Shown: positions 17,623 to 26,098 of the stretch, piece by piece
Layout: each line of letters starts with the position of its first letter
Position numbering within the stretch: the stretch's first letter is position 1
DNA from: a virus
Length of the DNA stretch: 30,695 bases
Direction: 5' to 3' (one strand)
Virus record (IMG/VR): IMGVR_UViG_3300031578_000232
Coordinates: 1-30,695 of that record
Notes under the pieces: generated by a model
What the model was told of the DNA's origin: nothing
The model's database searches: none
Seen by the model: the letters and a program-made list of their open reading frames with translations, nothing else
Program-made: the position numbers and the translations under genes

Positions 17623-19931
17623 TACTCACCTTTCAGACGACGAATAATCTCGCTATCGTCCATGCCATTTTCCATAGCAAAAGCCGCTCGCTGTATATCA
17701 AAGTCGTTAACTTTTCCTGTCATTCCAGCTCCACCCATTTCCACTTTAGTTTTTGCTAGCTGTAACAGATACTTATAAACAGTCAAAGGTGAACCAGTGA
17801 TACTTGTTTGCTTTTCATTGATTATTTCAAGCGGGATATAGGCATCATTTTTCTGCTGCACTGTCATTTTGTAAATGGGAATTTTTTTATCAAACCACAT
17901 TCTTCCAGCATCCTCGACCCAAGCCTCTTCTTTCAAAAGTCCGACTAAGATACGATTTTTCGATTCCGGATCAAGTTTTACTGGCGGAGTATGCTTGTTC
18001 TGTTCCCTGACAATCTCAGCCTGCAGGCGCAGCGAAAGAGCAGCAGCAACCTGTTGCTGCTCTGGACTCTGACCATTTTTACCCATGAATCCGTTAGCAA
18101 CAAGAACTTCATTAACCATCAGGTGAGGAGCCTTACCGCCGTCATAAACTGGCGTCTTTTCAGAAGCCTTTAGGGCCAGCCACTCAGACTCAACATCATT
18201 CCACTCTTTTTCGGCAAAAGCGTTGCGAAACCATGGCTGGTAAATATCCTGTTCAACCTTGCCGCCCTGACCGTAAGGTTGCATCCGATTCCATTCCTCA
18301 ACAGACATGGATCCATCACCGGGATCAATAAATGTCGTAACGTCTGGCCATTGCTTATCGTACTGCTTCCGAATTGAAGCCTCTTTCAGGGCGTTGTAAT
18401 GCACTGAGTTCAGGTCCTTCAGCTCATCTGCTGGAACACTCTCAAAGTAGAAGCTCGGATCCTCTTCCATACTCCGATAGGTTTCCTCATATACATCAGC
18501 GCTACGCTTGTTTTTTGACGTCACAACATCATTTTCAGCCTGTCGAGCGTACTGGTCAGCCTGATCTCGAACGGAACCCTGAGAATTATTGGCAATGTAT
18601 TTTTGCTGTTCGCTAAAATTCTCTGGGTAGAGTGTTTGCGCTCTTGTAGCAACATCGTGAGCCTCTATCCTCTTCAGGTTTTCCTTGTCGACCGATATAG
18701 CAGAATCCAGCATCTTTGCTGCAGTATCGGCATGAAGAAAATCAGCAATGGACCCAGTGCCCTTTCCTTGCCGAATGTCCTCTGCGGTTAAAGGTCCAAT
18801 CCCAGAGTTGTATTTTCCATTTGTATTGACAGGTTTTTTACCTTCATTCTCCTGCCAGACAGGAAGTAGTTTGGCAACGTAATTCTGTGTTTCTGCAGGA
18901 GCGTGAGCCAACCAGTCGTCGCCGAATTCCTTTTTTGCTTTGGCAACATTAGTGCCACCCCAGTTATAGGCGGCCAGCGCTGCAGCAGGGTCTCCGAAGC
19001 GTTCGAGCTGCTTGGCGAGATACTTAGTACCGCCCTGAATGTTCTGGTCAGGATCAAGGCGATCCGTAACTCCCATATCATAAGCAGCGTCCTTTCTGAG
19101 CTGCATGAGGCCCTGAGCGCCGGACGCATTTACTGCATCAGGATTGCCACTTGATTCCACATCAATTTGAGCTGCAATCAGCTCAGCCGGTATGTTGTTG
19201 GACTTCGATGCTCTAATGATTGATTCAGAATGGTTTCCGAGTGATGTTCCGTAGCCTGTACGGTAAGACAGCGTATCCTGCAAAAGTGGAATCTGTTCAC
19301 TCTCTGGCATCGCTTCAATAGAGCGTAGCGCCATTTCCTGAGTCATGGATTCACGCTCTTTCGCAGCATCATCGCGACTTACATGACCCTTTTCCTCTCT
19401 TGCGTTTATGACATCTAGCTGGCCAAGAACGAGTCCAACACGATCAGCCTGAGAAGCCCCAGGTAGAGACTTCATCGCAAACTCTTTTCCATCTCTATAG
19501 CGAGCGTCAGATTCGTCAATCTCTTTGATTCTGGAAAGGCCACCAACAGCAATGCCTCCCTGAGCCTGAATAAGATCGCTTTCAGATCCAATTATTGAAA
19601 GATCATCTGGAGCAAGCTGGAACCGTCTTAATACGTCATCTCTAGCCGCCGTAAATTTGCTTGAGTACTTTCCGCCGATCGACTTCCAATCGGGATCGTC
19701 CTTCAAGGAATCTCGAATCTGAAGATCAGCTTGATGAATCTCGTTTCTAGCCAGCGCGTAATTAAGTCTGTCCTTCTTTTCTTTCTTGGCAATGAGCTGA
19801 TTATTGAATTCATCAGTTTTTCTGACAAACTGTTCAGCCAATACTAGGCCACTGGAATCAGGAGAATCCACACGATTGGTTTGCAGAGAAGGTCTCTGGC
19901 CGTAGTCAGAAGCCTGTGGAAGCCTTGGCAT
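17622..19931 (-). CDS. Internal virion protein with lytic transglycosylase (SLT) domain (769 aa)
   Basis: A complete SLT-type lytic transglycosylase domain lies at about residues 235-360. The probable catalytic Glu is E259 in the DVESSGNPDAVN motif, followed by GAQGLMQ at 271-277 and the AYNWGG motif at 321-326. Such domains cleave the glycan between N-acetylmuramic acid and N-acetylglucosamine. In podoviruses they sit in internal virion proteins (as in T7 gp16) that open the cell wall during DNA entry. About 230 residues before and 400 after the domain are charged and helical and probably form the internal core or ejection channel. The ATG has AAAGG nine bases upstream and begins 18 bases after the preceding gene. 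This enzyme acts at entry and is not a lysis endolysin, judging by its context and size. Confidence 0.85.
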   Translation of the reverse strand: MPRLPQASDYGQRPSLQTNRVDSPDSSGLVLAEQFVRKTDEFNNQLIAKKEKKDRLNYALARNEIHQADLQIRDSLKDDPDWKSIGGKYSSKFTAARDDVLRRFQLAPDDLSIIGSESDLIQAQGGIAVGGLSRIKEIDESDARYRDGKEFAMKSLPGASQADRVGLVLGQLDVINAREEKGHVSRDDAAKERESMTQEMALRSIEAMPESEQIPLLQDTLSYRTGYGTSLGNHSESIIRASKSNNIPAELIAAQIDVESSGNPDAVNASGAQGLMQLRKDAAYDMGVTDRLDPDQNIQGGTKYLAKQLERFGDPAAALAAYNWGGTNVAKAKKEFGDDWLAHAPAETQNYVAKLLPVWQENEGKKPVNTNGKYNSGIGPLTAEDIRQGKGTGSIADFLHADTAAKMLDSAISVDKENLKRIEAHDVATRAQTLYPENFSEQQKYIANNSQGSVRDQADQYARQAENDVVTSKNKRSADVYEETYRSMEEDPSFYFESVPADELKDLNSVHYNALKEASIRKQYDKQWPDVTTFIDPGDGSMSVEEWNRMQPYGQGGKVEQDIYQPWFRNAFAEKEWNDVESEWLALKASEKTPVYDGGKAPHLMVNEVLVANGFMGKNGQSPEQQQVAAALSLRLQAEIVREQNKHTPPVKLDPESKNRILVGLLKEEAWVEDAGRMWFDKKIPIYKMTVQQKNDAYIPLEIINEKQTSITGSPLTVYKYLLQLAKTKVEMGGAGMTGKVNDFDIQRAAFAMENGMDDSEIIRRLKGE

Positions 19932-19949
19932 TATTTATTACCTTTCATC

Positions 19950-20492
19950 TTATCCATAGTTCTTGGTAAGTCCCATTACGCCACCGCCACTACCAAGATA
20001 GGATGGTTGTGATAGATTGGCAGTAGTCCATGGGGTACTACTGGCTGATGGAATTTTTGTAGAACCTCCAAATGCACCCGCACCATAGGCAGACAAAACT
20101 GTCGTTGCGGCCTCGATGTATCCGGAATTCAATGCTGCATCTCCTTCCTTCATTGCGTTTTCCGATTTGACGCGATAACCCTCTGCCTCGGTTTCTCCGG
20201 TATAAAGCTGCGAGAAAATTCTGTAATCACCCTCAGCGTTAAGATCGCCAAGAATATTGATTACACCTGGATCATCAACTCCGGCACCGGAAGCTGCAGA
20301 AACAGCTATTGCCCGAGAGTGCATCCTCTCTTTGACAATCTTGTCACCTGCGATTGCAGCAGTCGTCGCGGCCATAGACCGATTACGCGCATCGCGATAA
20401 TCTTCAGCTTGCCCGTATGCTACCTTTCTTGCTTGAGCCCCTTTGTTCAGGGCTGCAACGGCCATCACAGCCAGTATCGCTATCTGAGCCAT
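19950..20492 (-). CDS. Internal virion protein, T7 gp14-type position (180 aa)
   Basis: The sequence opens with a hydrophobic helix (AILAVMAVAALNKG), followed by an Ala-rich amphipathic helical region with RSMAATTAAIAGDKI and GAGVDDPG segments, and ends in a Gly/Ser-rich tail. This matches small internal virion proteins that associate with membranes during ejection, such as the T7 gp14 class, in size, hydrophobic profile and position just ahead of the transglycosylase gene. Its start overlaps the end of the GNAT-like gene by 13 bases, with GGGAG about ten bases before the ATG. Assignment rests on context and general resemblance, not on a diagnostic motif. Confidence 0.65.
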   Translation of the reverse strand: MAQIAILAVMAVAALNKGAQARKVAYGQAEDYRDARNRSMAATTAAIAGDKIVKERMHSRAIAVSAASGAGVDDPGVINILGDLNAEGDYRIFSQLYTGETEAEGYRVKSENAMKEGDAALNSGYIEAATTVLSAYGAGAFGGSTKIPSASSTPWTTANLSQPSYLGSGGGVMGLTKNYG

Positions 20493-20923
20493 CCGTATAA
20501 CGCTCCCTGCAAATGTGTAAACCCAAGTCTATTCAGGATTCTACAGCCTTCCGCATGTTCGGCGACAGCCACCAACGGGCCCTTGTATTCTTCGCAAAAT
20601 TTCATGCTTTCCTTAATAGCTCGCATTACTGTGATCGATCGTAGATAAGGCATTAGCTCAGGAGAAATATCACAGAAGTACTTTCCATAACCATACTCTC
20701 GAACAATGCCAATAATCCCAGCAACCTTACCGTCCATCTCGGCGACTATTGCTTTCATGGTGCCATTTTGTGGTGCACCAAAGAATTCAATTATGTCGTC
20801 CGATCTTGCAGATCTTGTCAGGATCTTCGGGGTGCTGCCCGTGGACTTGAATACTCCACTGACTGCATTTCCGTAATCACTGCTAAAATCGTACAAGGCC
20901 GCGGCGCTGCTGCTTGCAGGCAT
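20480..20923 (-). CDS. GNAT-fold protein resembling T7 gp13 internal protein family (up to 147 aa)
   Basis: From about residue 33 the protein follows the compact GNAT pattern: KILTRSARSDDIIEFF, then MKAIVAEMDGKVAGIIGIV (strands 2-4), a helix, VAVAEHAEGCRILNRLGF (typical end of the acetyl-CoA fold) and a short final strand. T7 gp13-like proteins (DUF2833) have this fold and occupy the same place between tail tubular B and the internal proteins, where they assist virion assembly. Whether this one acetylates anything is unknown. The ATG at 20923 gives a 106-base overlap with the tail tubular B gene, supported by GAGGA nine bases upstream. A start nearer residue 33 would remove most of the overlap, but no good start codon with a ribosome site is seen there. 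Confidence 0.65.
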   Translation of the reverse strand: MPASSSAAALYDFSSDYGNAVSGVFKSTGSTPKILTRSARSDDIIEFFGAPQNGTMKAIVAEMDGKVAGIIGIVREYGYGKYFCDISPELMPYLRSITVMRAIKESMKFCEEYKGPLVAVAEHAEGCRILNRLGFTHLQGALYGWLR

Positions 20924-23577
20924 ATTCGTGAATCCTCATCCCATGTTCCACCAAATGGGAAATCATCCTCATGGTAGGTGGCGTAAATTTGATTAGGCGT
21001 CTGTACTTGCCCTCTCGATACCTTCGGCAAATCTTGAAGATTGTTAAAATCAGGTCCGTATTGAAGTCCCTGATAGTGCATATTTTGGGCAATGAACCCA
21101 ATGCGATTGACCTTCTTCTTTTCTAGCAAACCAATACCCGTCAGTTCGGCCAATTTTGCACTCTTGTATTGAGCGGTATAACCAAGTCCAACAATCACCT
21201 CAGAGGCTGCAACAGCAAGCGCGTTTGTTAAAGCTCCACCAGCAGTCACAACGTCAGTACCGATATCAATACCATCAGCCCAGATAACGACCGTTTCATC
21301 ACGCAGATGTAGAAGCTCGGTTGTAAATGGCGCCGTTGTTGGTGCTCCTGAATAATGAACGAAAGAGTCAGCCATCTTGTTAATGGTGCCTCCTTCCGCC
21401 TCAGACTCGAGCGCCCACTTGCATAGGTGACGCTGATCCGCTCCATTGATAGTGCGCTTTACGACGTAGTAGACCTGATCCTCAACTACACCCGGCAACA
21501 CTGAAACATCCTCAATCATTCCCCCGGCGCCAAGCGAATTAATTTCAACCCAACAAATCACATTCTCAAGACGATCGAACACAAGCATTCCAACGGTTCC
21601 ATCTTCTCGAACGCAATGTACTCGGATGTCAGGTTTCATTTGCACGGCTATTTGAGTAATGCCAACTTTATTGAAATCTGGCGCAAAGATAGACAGATCA
21701 AGCGACTTGTAATCCTGCTCATCGAGATTATAGGTCAGCTCATACAGGCGTTGATTGGTGCGATCAACAAATACACCCCTGGAACTTACCGTTTTGACAT
21801 TGAAGTTGAATGGAGTGAGCGGCTCGTCGAATGAGTTCGACCGTGCACCAAGAGGTGAATTGCCATCAAAATTCCTAGCATCAACATTGGCTGAATTGTC
21901 CGAAGTACCAAAAAGCAGCCGACCCATAGAAAGAAGCCAATGAATAACTCTGATTGGACCAAATCCTATACTTCTGGATATTGGACCGCTGTCACCCTCG
22001 ACGTTATCATCGAACGATTCGTAAGAATCAGAAACGGATCCCCATATTTTATCAAGACCAGCCCACCACAATCGACCTTCATGCAAGGAAACAGCAGTTG
22101 GATAACCCCTAGCCGCTGACCATTCGCCCTCCCACCAATCCTTACTTGGTAAAATGCTGCCAAAGTCCTGCAGGACCTGACCAAATAGTGTCGTAGAGTT
22201 ATTGAAGAATCGTGCACGAAAAATACCCTGAATTGATCCGCCGGTATAAGTGAGCGTGACGGTTGCAGTTCCGGTAGGAACACCTCCAGATTTTGTGCCA
22301 ATCCGATAATAGATTATCTGACCTTCTTGACCGTCCGTATAATTGGTCGATATTGGAGACGTAAATGTAGTGCCTTGATCGCTCCATGGAGCATCACCAG
22401 TAAATGAAAACTGTAGATGAATAGTTCCTGTGAAAGTACCTTCGACAATAATGCCAAATGTTCTGGCAGTGGTAGATCCTGTAACTCTGATCGGGGCTGT
22501 CCACTCATCACCGGGCGCGTTTACATCTGCCGTAACAGTCTGACCTTGAGAGGCAACTCGCCATAATGATCTAAACGTGGCGTGTTCAGCCTTGAATATA
22601 GGTTTTGATGCAGTAAGAGTAATGTCTCCGGCAATAGCTGATGCCTGAAGAGTAATTCCAGAGGTGTTTTGCACTCGAAATGGGCCATCTTCTGGAAGGT
22701 AGTAAGACACTGACCATGAACGTCCATCTCCTCGACGCTCAATTTTAGTAAGCCTCTCAGCGTTGTATTGAAGGCCAGTAAGGTCAGTATTTTTACAGGC
22801 CACATAAATGACATCGCCAGATTGTGTCCACCGTAAATATTTTAAGTCTGTACCGGAATACGCTGTAGGTATATCGAGCAGAGTATTGGTTTTAACGACG
22901 ACACTCTGTACCCATACATCAAACTTACGCTCATTAGAAAGCTCAACGTAATAGTCTCCGGTTGGCGTAAAGGCAAGTACATGAATTCCAGTATCTAGCA
23001 ATGTCTCGGTAACATAGTCATCCAGACTAACCACTGATCCAATCTTAAATCTGACTGGCCCCTCTCTAACACTTACTTCCAGCGCGTGTTCTATTCCGAC
23101 ATCAGTAACTGCGACGCGCTGCCGTATGATGCCGAAATCAGTGCCATCTCCATGTATTTTTGCATCACCAGCGACGTTTAATGCAACACCATTAGTATCA
23201 GATACATCCTGCCAATCGTTTACACCTACCCCAAGAGGTGAGTTAAAACTGGGATCTGTAATGGTATCTACCGTAGCTGGGAAAAAAACTGGTACATCAT
23301 TTATTCTGACGCGCATATAGGTGATACCCATCTCAAGCATCGCCGTATCATCAACGCCAAAGGTGAAAGGTATATTCCTGAATGGAAATGTGGGAAATCT
23401 TCCGCTACCGATATACTCAAGCCCAGGACGGATCATCATCGATCCGAGCACCCGAGGAACCCAGTTAGTCTGGGTCTCGGCAGACATGGCCATACGCTCT
23501 AAATCAATGCGTGATAATCCCCTCGGAGAGATAACTCCCCGATTGAATGCCAGCAGCTCTCTAGTATCGTCAGCCAT
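20818..23577 (-). CDS. Tail tubular protein B / tail nozzle (919 aa)
   Basis: The N terminus is characteristic of podovirus tail nozzle proteins: FNRGVISPRGLSRIDLERM, QTNWVPRVLGSMMIRPGLEY (residues of about 12-55). The centre contains the SLHEGRLWWAGL and SDSYESF segments usual for this family, and the end has EDSRICLQAAAPRPCTILAV. Residues of about 105-230 form an insertion with DPSFNS...DWQDVS at the start and LAFTPTGDYYVELSN near the end, like a carbohydrate-binding-module-type jelly roll. At 919 residues it is longer than T7 gp12 (about 794). It forms the tail below protein A and closes the DNA channel. Start: TAATG overlap with the protein A gene. The C terminus overlaps the GNAT-like gene by 106 bases. 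Confidence 0.88.
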   Translation of the reverse strand: MADDTRELLAFNRGVISPRGLSRIDLERMAMSAETQTNWVPRVLGSMMIRPGLEYIGSGRFPTFPFRNIPFTFGVDDTAMLEMGITYMRVRINDVPVFFPATVDTITDPSFNSPLGVGVNDWQDVSDTNGVALNVAGDAKIHGDGTDFGIIRQRVAVTDVGIEHALEVSVREGPVRFKIGSVVSLDDYVTETLLDTGIHVLAFTPTGDYYVELSNERKFDVWVQSVVVKTNTLLDIPTAYSGTDLKYLRWTQSGDVIYVACKNTDLTGLQYNAERLTKIERRGDGRSWSVSYYLPEDGPFRVQNTSGITLQASAIAGDITLTASKPIFKAEHATFRSLWRVASQGQTVTADVNAPGDEWTAPIRVTGSTTARTFGIIVEGTFTGTIHLQFSFTGDAPWSDQGTTFTSPISTNYTDGQEGQIIYYRIGTKSGGVPTGTATVTLTYTGGSIQGIFRARFFNNSTTLFGQVLQDFGSILPSKDWWEGEWSAARGYPTAVSLHEGRLWWAGLDKIWGSVSDSYESFDDNVEGDSGPISRSIGFGPIRVIHWLLSMGRLLFGTSDNSANVDARNFDGNSPLGARSNSFDEPLTPFNFNVKTVSSRGVFVDRTNQRLYELTYNLDEQDYKSLDLSIFAPDFNKVGITQIAVQMKPDIRVHCVREDGTVGMLVFDRLENVICWVEINSLGAGGMIEDVSVLPGVVEDQVYYVVKRTINGADQRHLCKWALESEAEGGTINKMADSFVHYSGAPTTAPFTTELLHLRDETVVIWADGIDIGTDVVTAGGALTNALAVAASEVIVGLGYTAQYKSAKLAELTGIGLLEKKKVNRIGFIAQNMHYQGLQYGPDFNNLQDLPKVSRGQVQTPNQIYATYHEDDFPFGGTWDEDSRICLQAAAPRPCTILAVITEMQSVEYSSPRAAPRRS

Positions 23578-24221
23578 TATCCGATCAGTTGACCACGATT
23601 ACCGCGGTCTCTACGTCCACTCCTGCCGCGCCTAGAATTGGCCCAGCCCCCCTGTGGCGCGAACTGTGCTGGAGACTCCATTGCATCAGTTCCTTTTGCC
23701 TTTAGAAGCGCTCGTTCAAACTTCGCTTCCATCGTTCTTTCTTTCAAATCAAGACCGGAGATTCTTGGCGCAACTTTGTATGCCAAATAATGCTCAACAA
23801 ACTCCGTAAAATTTGGTGGCCAGAGCGAGTAATCCCCACCAAACTGTAAATCTGATGACACGTACTGCAAGTAAATAATTTCTGTATCGCAAAAAATCCA
23901 CTGAGCTTCATCCGAATACTGAGTAATAGGCATCTTAAACCGTTCGTCGTAACAAACCATCATGGTGCGAAGAAAATCTGCTGGCGGCTTCTCAAAACCA
24001 TATTGATAGCCAAATGCTGGAGTTACTGATGGATTTGCGACGAGCTCTACCGATCGGGCAGCAAAGTTCCATTGCCCCATCTGCAGGCAGCGCTTAACCA
24101 TATCGTTATCCCAAATATCATCGCACTCATAGCGCGGCTCGCGATTCTCAGTCAGATCGGCCAGACGGCGCTCACCAAGGATAGTCAATGCGCCATTGTA
24201 AATCGATAATTGGTCAGTCAT
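23577..24221 (-). CDS. Tail tubular protein A / gatekeeper (214 aa)
   Basis: The sequence opens with QLSIYNGALTILGERRLADLTE and continues with a DDIWDNDMVKRCLQMGQWNFAARSVEL helix and a FVEHYLAYKVAPRIS helix, the standard pattern of the gp11-type tail adaptor that sits under the portal. It ends in an Arg/Gly-rich basic tail (SRRGRSGRRDRGNRGQ), which could contact DNA. The ATG has GGAG six bases upstream. Size is close to T7 gp11 (about 196). It is coupled to tail tubular B by TAATG, in keeping with the two forming one assembly. Confidence 0.85.
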   Translation of the reverse strand: MTDQLSIYNGALTILGERRLADLTENREPRYECDDIWDNDMVKRCLQMGQWNFAARSVELVANPSVTPAFGYQYGFEKPPADFLRTMMVCYDERFKMPITQYSDEAQWIFCDTEIIYLQYVSSDLQFGGDYSLWPPNFTEFVEHYLAYKVAPRISGLDLKERTMEAKFERALLKAKGTDAMESPAQFAPQGGWANSRRGRSGRRDRGNRGQLIG

Positions 24222-24236
24222 GTCTTACTCCAAGCC

Positions 24237-24252
24237 AGCGCATCCCTGCGCT
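24237..24252. promoter_or_regulatory. Small perfect hairpin in spacer before tail tubular A
   Basis: AGCGCA and TGCGCT form a 6-bp stem with a 4-base loop in the 56-base spacer, just upstream of the GGAG ribosome site of the tail tubular A gene. No U tract follows on the minus strand, so it is not an intrinsic terminator. It could affect translation start or message stability. Confidence 0.4.
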
Positions 24253-24277
24253 AATGTTCATTCCTTGATCGGCAATT

Positions 24278-24775
24278 CTACTTAGGTTTAACCCGATCGA
24301 CAGCCATCTGATGATTCAGCGCCGCTCTTTCTGCCAGTGATTTTGACGCGAATCCGTCCTTCATTACCTTTCCGTCACGCAAAAAACGGAATTTATAAAC
24401 CGCACCAGCATAATCAACCGAATAGCGAGATGGCTCTGCGCGAGTTGAAGCATTGCTGCGAAGGTCATAAAAGGTCTTTTTCACAACATGAGCGAATTCA
24501 CGCCCACAGTTTGCAACGTGCAATACCAGCTCCCACTCACCATTGTCCGGGCGAACAATGAGAGTATCGCCAATCGTCATGCGAGTTGAGACATGAGCCC
24601 AGAATCCCTCATCCATGCACTGCTCTGGCGTTACACCAACCGGAACATTAACCCGCAAGTGAGTGTTGTACTCTGCCTCGAGCCCTGTCCTGGAAAGGAT
24701 TACTGGATTAGCCCGAGCTGTTTCGGGTTCGTCGGACTCGACTTCTGGTTCTACTACTTGTGCTGCTTCAGACAT
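24278..24775 (-). CDS. Head-associated protein of unknown function (165 aa)
   Basis: The first 25 residues are acidic and probably disordered (VEPEVESDEPET). After that comes a compact domain with LSRTGLEAEYNTHLRVNVPVGV, an EQCMDEGFWAHVS segment, and LRPNGEWELVLHV-like strands, then a C-terminal basic part. Proteins with this GLEAEYNTHLRV start are found beside capsid genes in other phages without a known function. I place the start at the ATG at 24775, not at a TTG four codons upstream, because GGAG at 24782-24785 lies six bases before it and would fall inside the coding region otherwise. The gene begins just after the terminator of the capsid cassette, so its message comes from readthrough or a start I cannot see. 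Confidence 0.65.
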   Translation of the reverse strand: MSEAAQVVEPEVESDEPETARANPVILSRTGLEAEYNTHLRVNVPVGVTPEQCMDEGFWAHVSTRMTIGDTLIVRPDNGEWELVLHVANCGREFAHVVKKTFYDLRSNASTRAEPSRYSVDYAGAVYKFRFLRDGKVMKDGFASKSLAERAALNHQMAVDRVKPK

Positions 24776-24785
24776 TATCTTCTCC

Positions 24786-24822
24786 AAACAAGAAAGGGGT
24801 AGACCCGAATGAGTCTACCCCT
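24786..24822 (-). terminator. Intrinsic terminator after capsid/decoration genes
   Basis: On the minus strand a perfect 10-bp stem (AGGGGTAGAC with GTCTACCCCT, at 24795-24804 and 24813-24822) with an 8-base loop is followed directly by TTCTTGTTT. This is a classical rho-independent terminator. It lies 33 bases after the stop of the decoration-type gene and just before the ribosome site of the next gene. It would lower tail-gene transcription relative to the capsid, as known in other podoviruses. Confidence 0.85.
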
Positions 24823-24855
24823 CGCATTGTCACGCAGATTACCCGGCTATACCAG

Positions 24856-25116
24856 TTATACCAACGGGATGTCGTTCACATCTGCTGCCGTAGCTGTTAC
24901 TGCCGCTACGAAGTGCAATGACGTCAACGGAGTAGCTGTGTCGGCAACAATAACCAAGTCACCAACCTTCATTCCGAGATCGATGCCGTTACTGAAGTAG
25001 TTAGCTCCATTCACAGTTGCACGAGCGTCTGCTGATTTGTAGGTCCAAATTGCCGGACCCTTCTCACCCATTGCTGGAACCGCTACCTGCGGAGGATTTG
25101 TAGTTGCATAAGCCAT
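24856..25116 (-). CDS. Small capsid decoration-type protein (86 aa)
   Basis: The protein is short and predicted mainly beta: IWTYKSADARATVNGANYF, then SNGIDLGMKVGDLVIV and AVTATAADVNDIPLV. Proteins of this length with the ANYFSNGIDLGMKVGD pattern are often found directly after podovirus capsid genes and are usually described as head or decoration proteins. It begins 12 bases after the capsid stop, with GGAGA about eight bases before its ATG, and precedes a strong terminator, so it should be made in amounts close to those of the capsid protein. A cement role is inferred from this context; direct evidence is lacking. Confidence 0.6.
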   Translation of the reverse strand: MAYATTNPPQVAVPAMGEKGPAIWTYKSADARATVNGANYFSNGIDLGMKVGDLVIVADTATPLTSLHFVAAVTATAADVNDIPLV

Positions 25117-25128
25117 TTCAAAGTCTCC

Positions 25129-25989
25129 TTATGCCGCTGCAAGAGCAGAACCGTCATGTGCTACCAAGCACACACCAGAATTCTGAAGCAGTTGTGAGCC
25201 CATGTAGATCGAAGTGCGGCACCAGCTATAGTCCTGCTCCTCGTCATACCCCGCCCGCGCTTCCAGATCGTCGGAATTGTACGCATGGCCGATTGCAGAC
25301 TTGTGGAACATATAGCATTCCTCAGTCGCAGAGCCAGCGCCACCGCCGCCTGTCAGGTTAGGATGAACGACCCAGTTAATTCCCAACCAGCGATATGCTA
25401 CTGGACGGTCACGCCATGCTGGATCAGCGGCGTCAAAAGGACCATTCATGGTGTAATCGCGAGAACTGAAGTCGTTTTCGCCCATCATGTAGGCCTCGTA
25501 GGCTGGCGTCACAATAAACGTGATGTTGCCATCCCAAGGTACATCGTTGTTACCAAGTACCGTTTTCGCACGGAGAGTACGAAGTGTTGATGCTACTACC
25601 GCCGCACCGATATTCACGGTGCTGGTTGCAAGCTCGCCAAGAATGTCCTGGTCAATCTTGCGATTGATTACGCCCATCGACGTTTTCTGCATGATCGCGC
25701 GCTGGTTTCCCTGCGATGCGAAGATGTTGAAATCAGTCTTGCGTACCAGATCATGCCATTCGACAAGTGTCGCAACGGGCTGGCTGAGGTTATCGCCGCG
25801 AGCCGGAATCAATCCGTTTACGCCGCGAGTCTTAGCGGTTGCTCCGCCAGAGTCAGCTACCAGAAATGTCGCCTGATTACCCTTGATGACCGATTCGGTC
25901 GTGGTAAACGTGCGAATTAATGACTGTAGCTGTTCAAAACCGGAAATGAATTCTTGCCGGTATTGGATTTGAAATGCTGTTTCGGCCAT
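25129..25989 (-). CDS. Major capsid protein (286 aa)
   Basis: The sequence fits podovirus major capsid proteins of HK97-type fold: an N-terminal helical arm (FQIQYRQEFISGFEQLQS), LVRKTDFNIFASQGNQRAIM (long helix region), INRKIDQDILGELATSTVNIG, then a FIVTPAYEAYMMGENDFSSRDYTMNGP region and the WLGINWVVHPNL segment near the end. It has no N-terminal propeptide that I can see. The start has GGAG seven bases upstream, at the end of a 220-base structured leader. The upstream scaffold, downstream decoration-type gene and terminator fit the usual head cassette. T number and copy count cannot be judged from sequence. Confidence 0.88.
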   Translation of the reverse strand: MAETAFQIQYRQEFISGFEQLQSLIRTFTTTESVIKGNQATFLVADSGGATAKTRGVNGLIPARGDNLSQPVATLVEWHDLVRKTDFNIFASQGNQRAIMQKTSMGVINRKIDQDILGELATSTVNIGAAVVASTLRTLRAKTVLGNNDVPWDGNITFIVTPAYEAYMMGENDFSSRDYTMNGPFDAADPAWRDRPVAYRWLGINWVVHPNLTGGGGAGSATEECYMFHKSAIGHAYNSDDLEARAGYDEEQDYSWCRTSIYMGSQLLQNSGVCLVAHDGSALAAA

Positions 25990-26008
25990 GTTGGCTCTCC
26001 AAAAGTTA

Positions 26009-26022
26009 GATTATCCATAATC
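26009..26022 (-). promoter_or_regulatory. Hairpin just before capsid ribosome site
   Basis: GATTA and TAATC form a perfect 5-bp stem with a 4-base loop, ending eight bases upstream of the GGAG. It is AT-rich, so weak, and may keep the ribosome site open or act as the last part of the leader. Confidence 0.4.
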
Positions 26023-26036
26023 CACTGTCGGGGTAG

Positions 26037-26094
26037 CCTGATCTTGCTGACCTTATGGGGTGTCCGATTAGGAGCCATAAGTTTCGGCATCAGG
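26037..26094 (-). promoter_or_regulatory. Two-part stem-loop in capsid leader
   Basis: In the minus-strand message an outer 6-bp stem (CCUGAU with AUCAGG, 26089-26094 and 26037-26042) encloses an inner 7-bp stem (CUUAUGG with CCAUAAG, 26075-26081 and 26052-26058), with asymmetric internal loops of 7 and 9 bases and a 16-base terminal loop. All 13 pairs are Watson-Crick. Two nested perfect stems make chance less likely. Confidence 0.5.
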
Positions 26095-26098
26095 AGCC

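Noticed and set aside
24776-24787. TTG start four codons upstream for the 165-residue head-associated protein
   Set aside because: The GGAG ribosome site would be inside the coding region; the ATG at 24775 has proper spacing.
26052-26094. Hammerhead-ribozyme-like core (CUGAUG, GAAAC and a downstream GUC) in the capsid leader
   Set aside because: The invariant A after CUGAUG is missing, there is no stem II between CUGAUG and GAAA, one G is extra before the UC, and stem I would have only about three pairs. The resemblance is probably chance.
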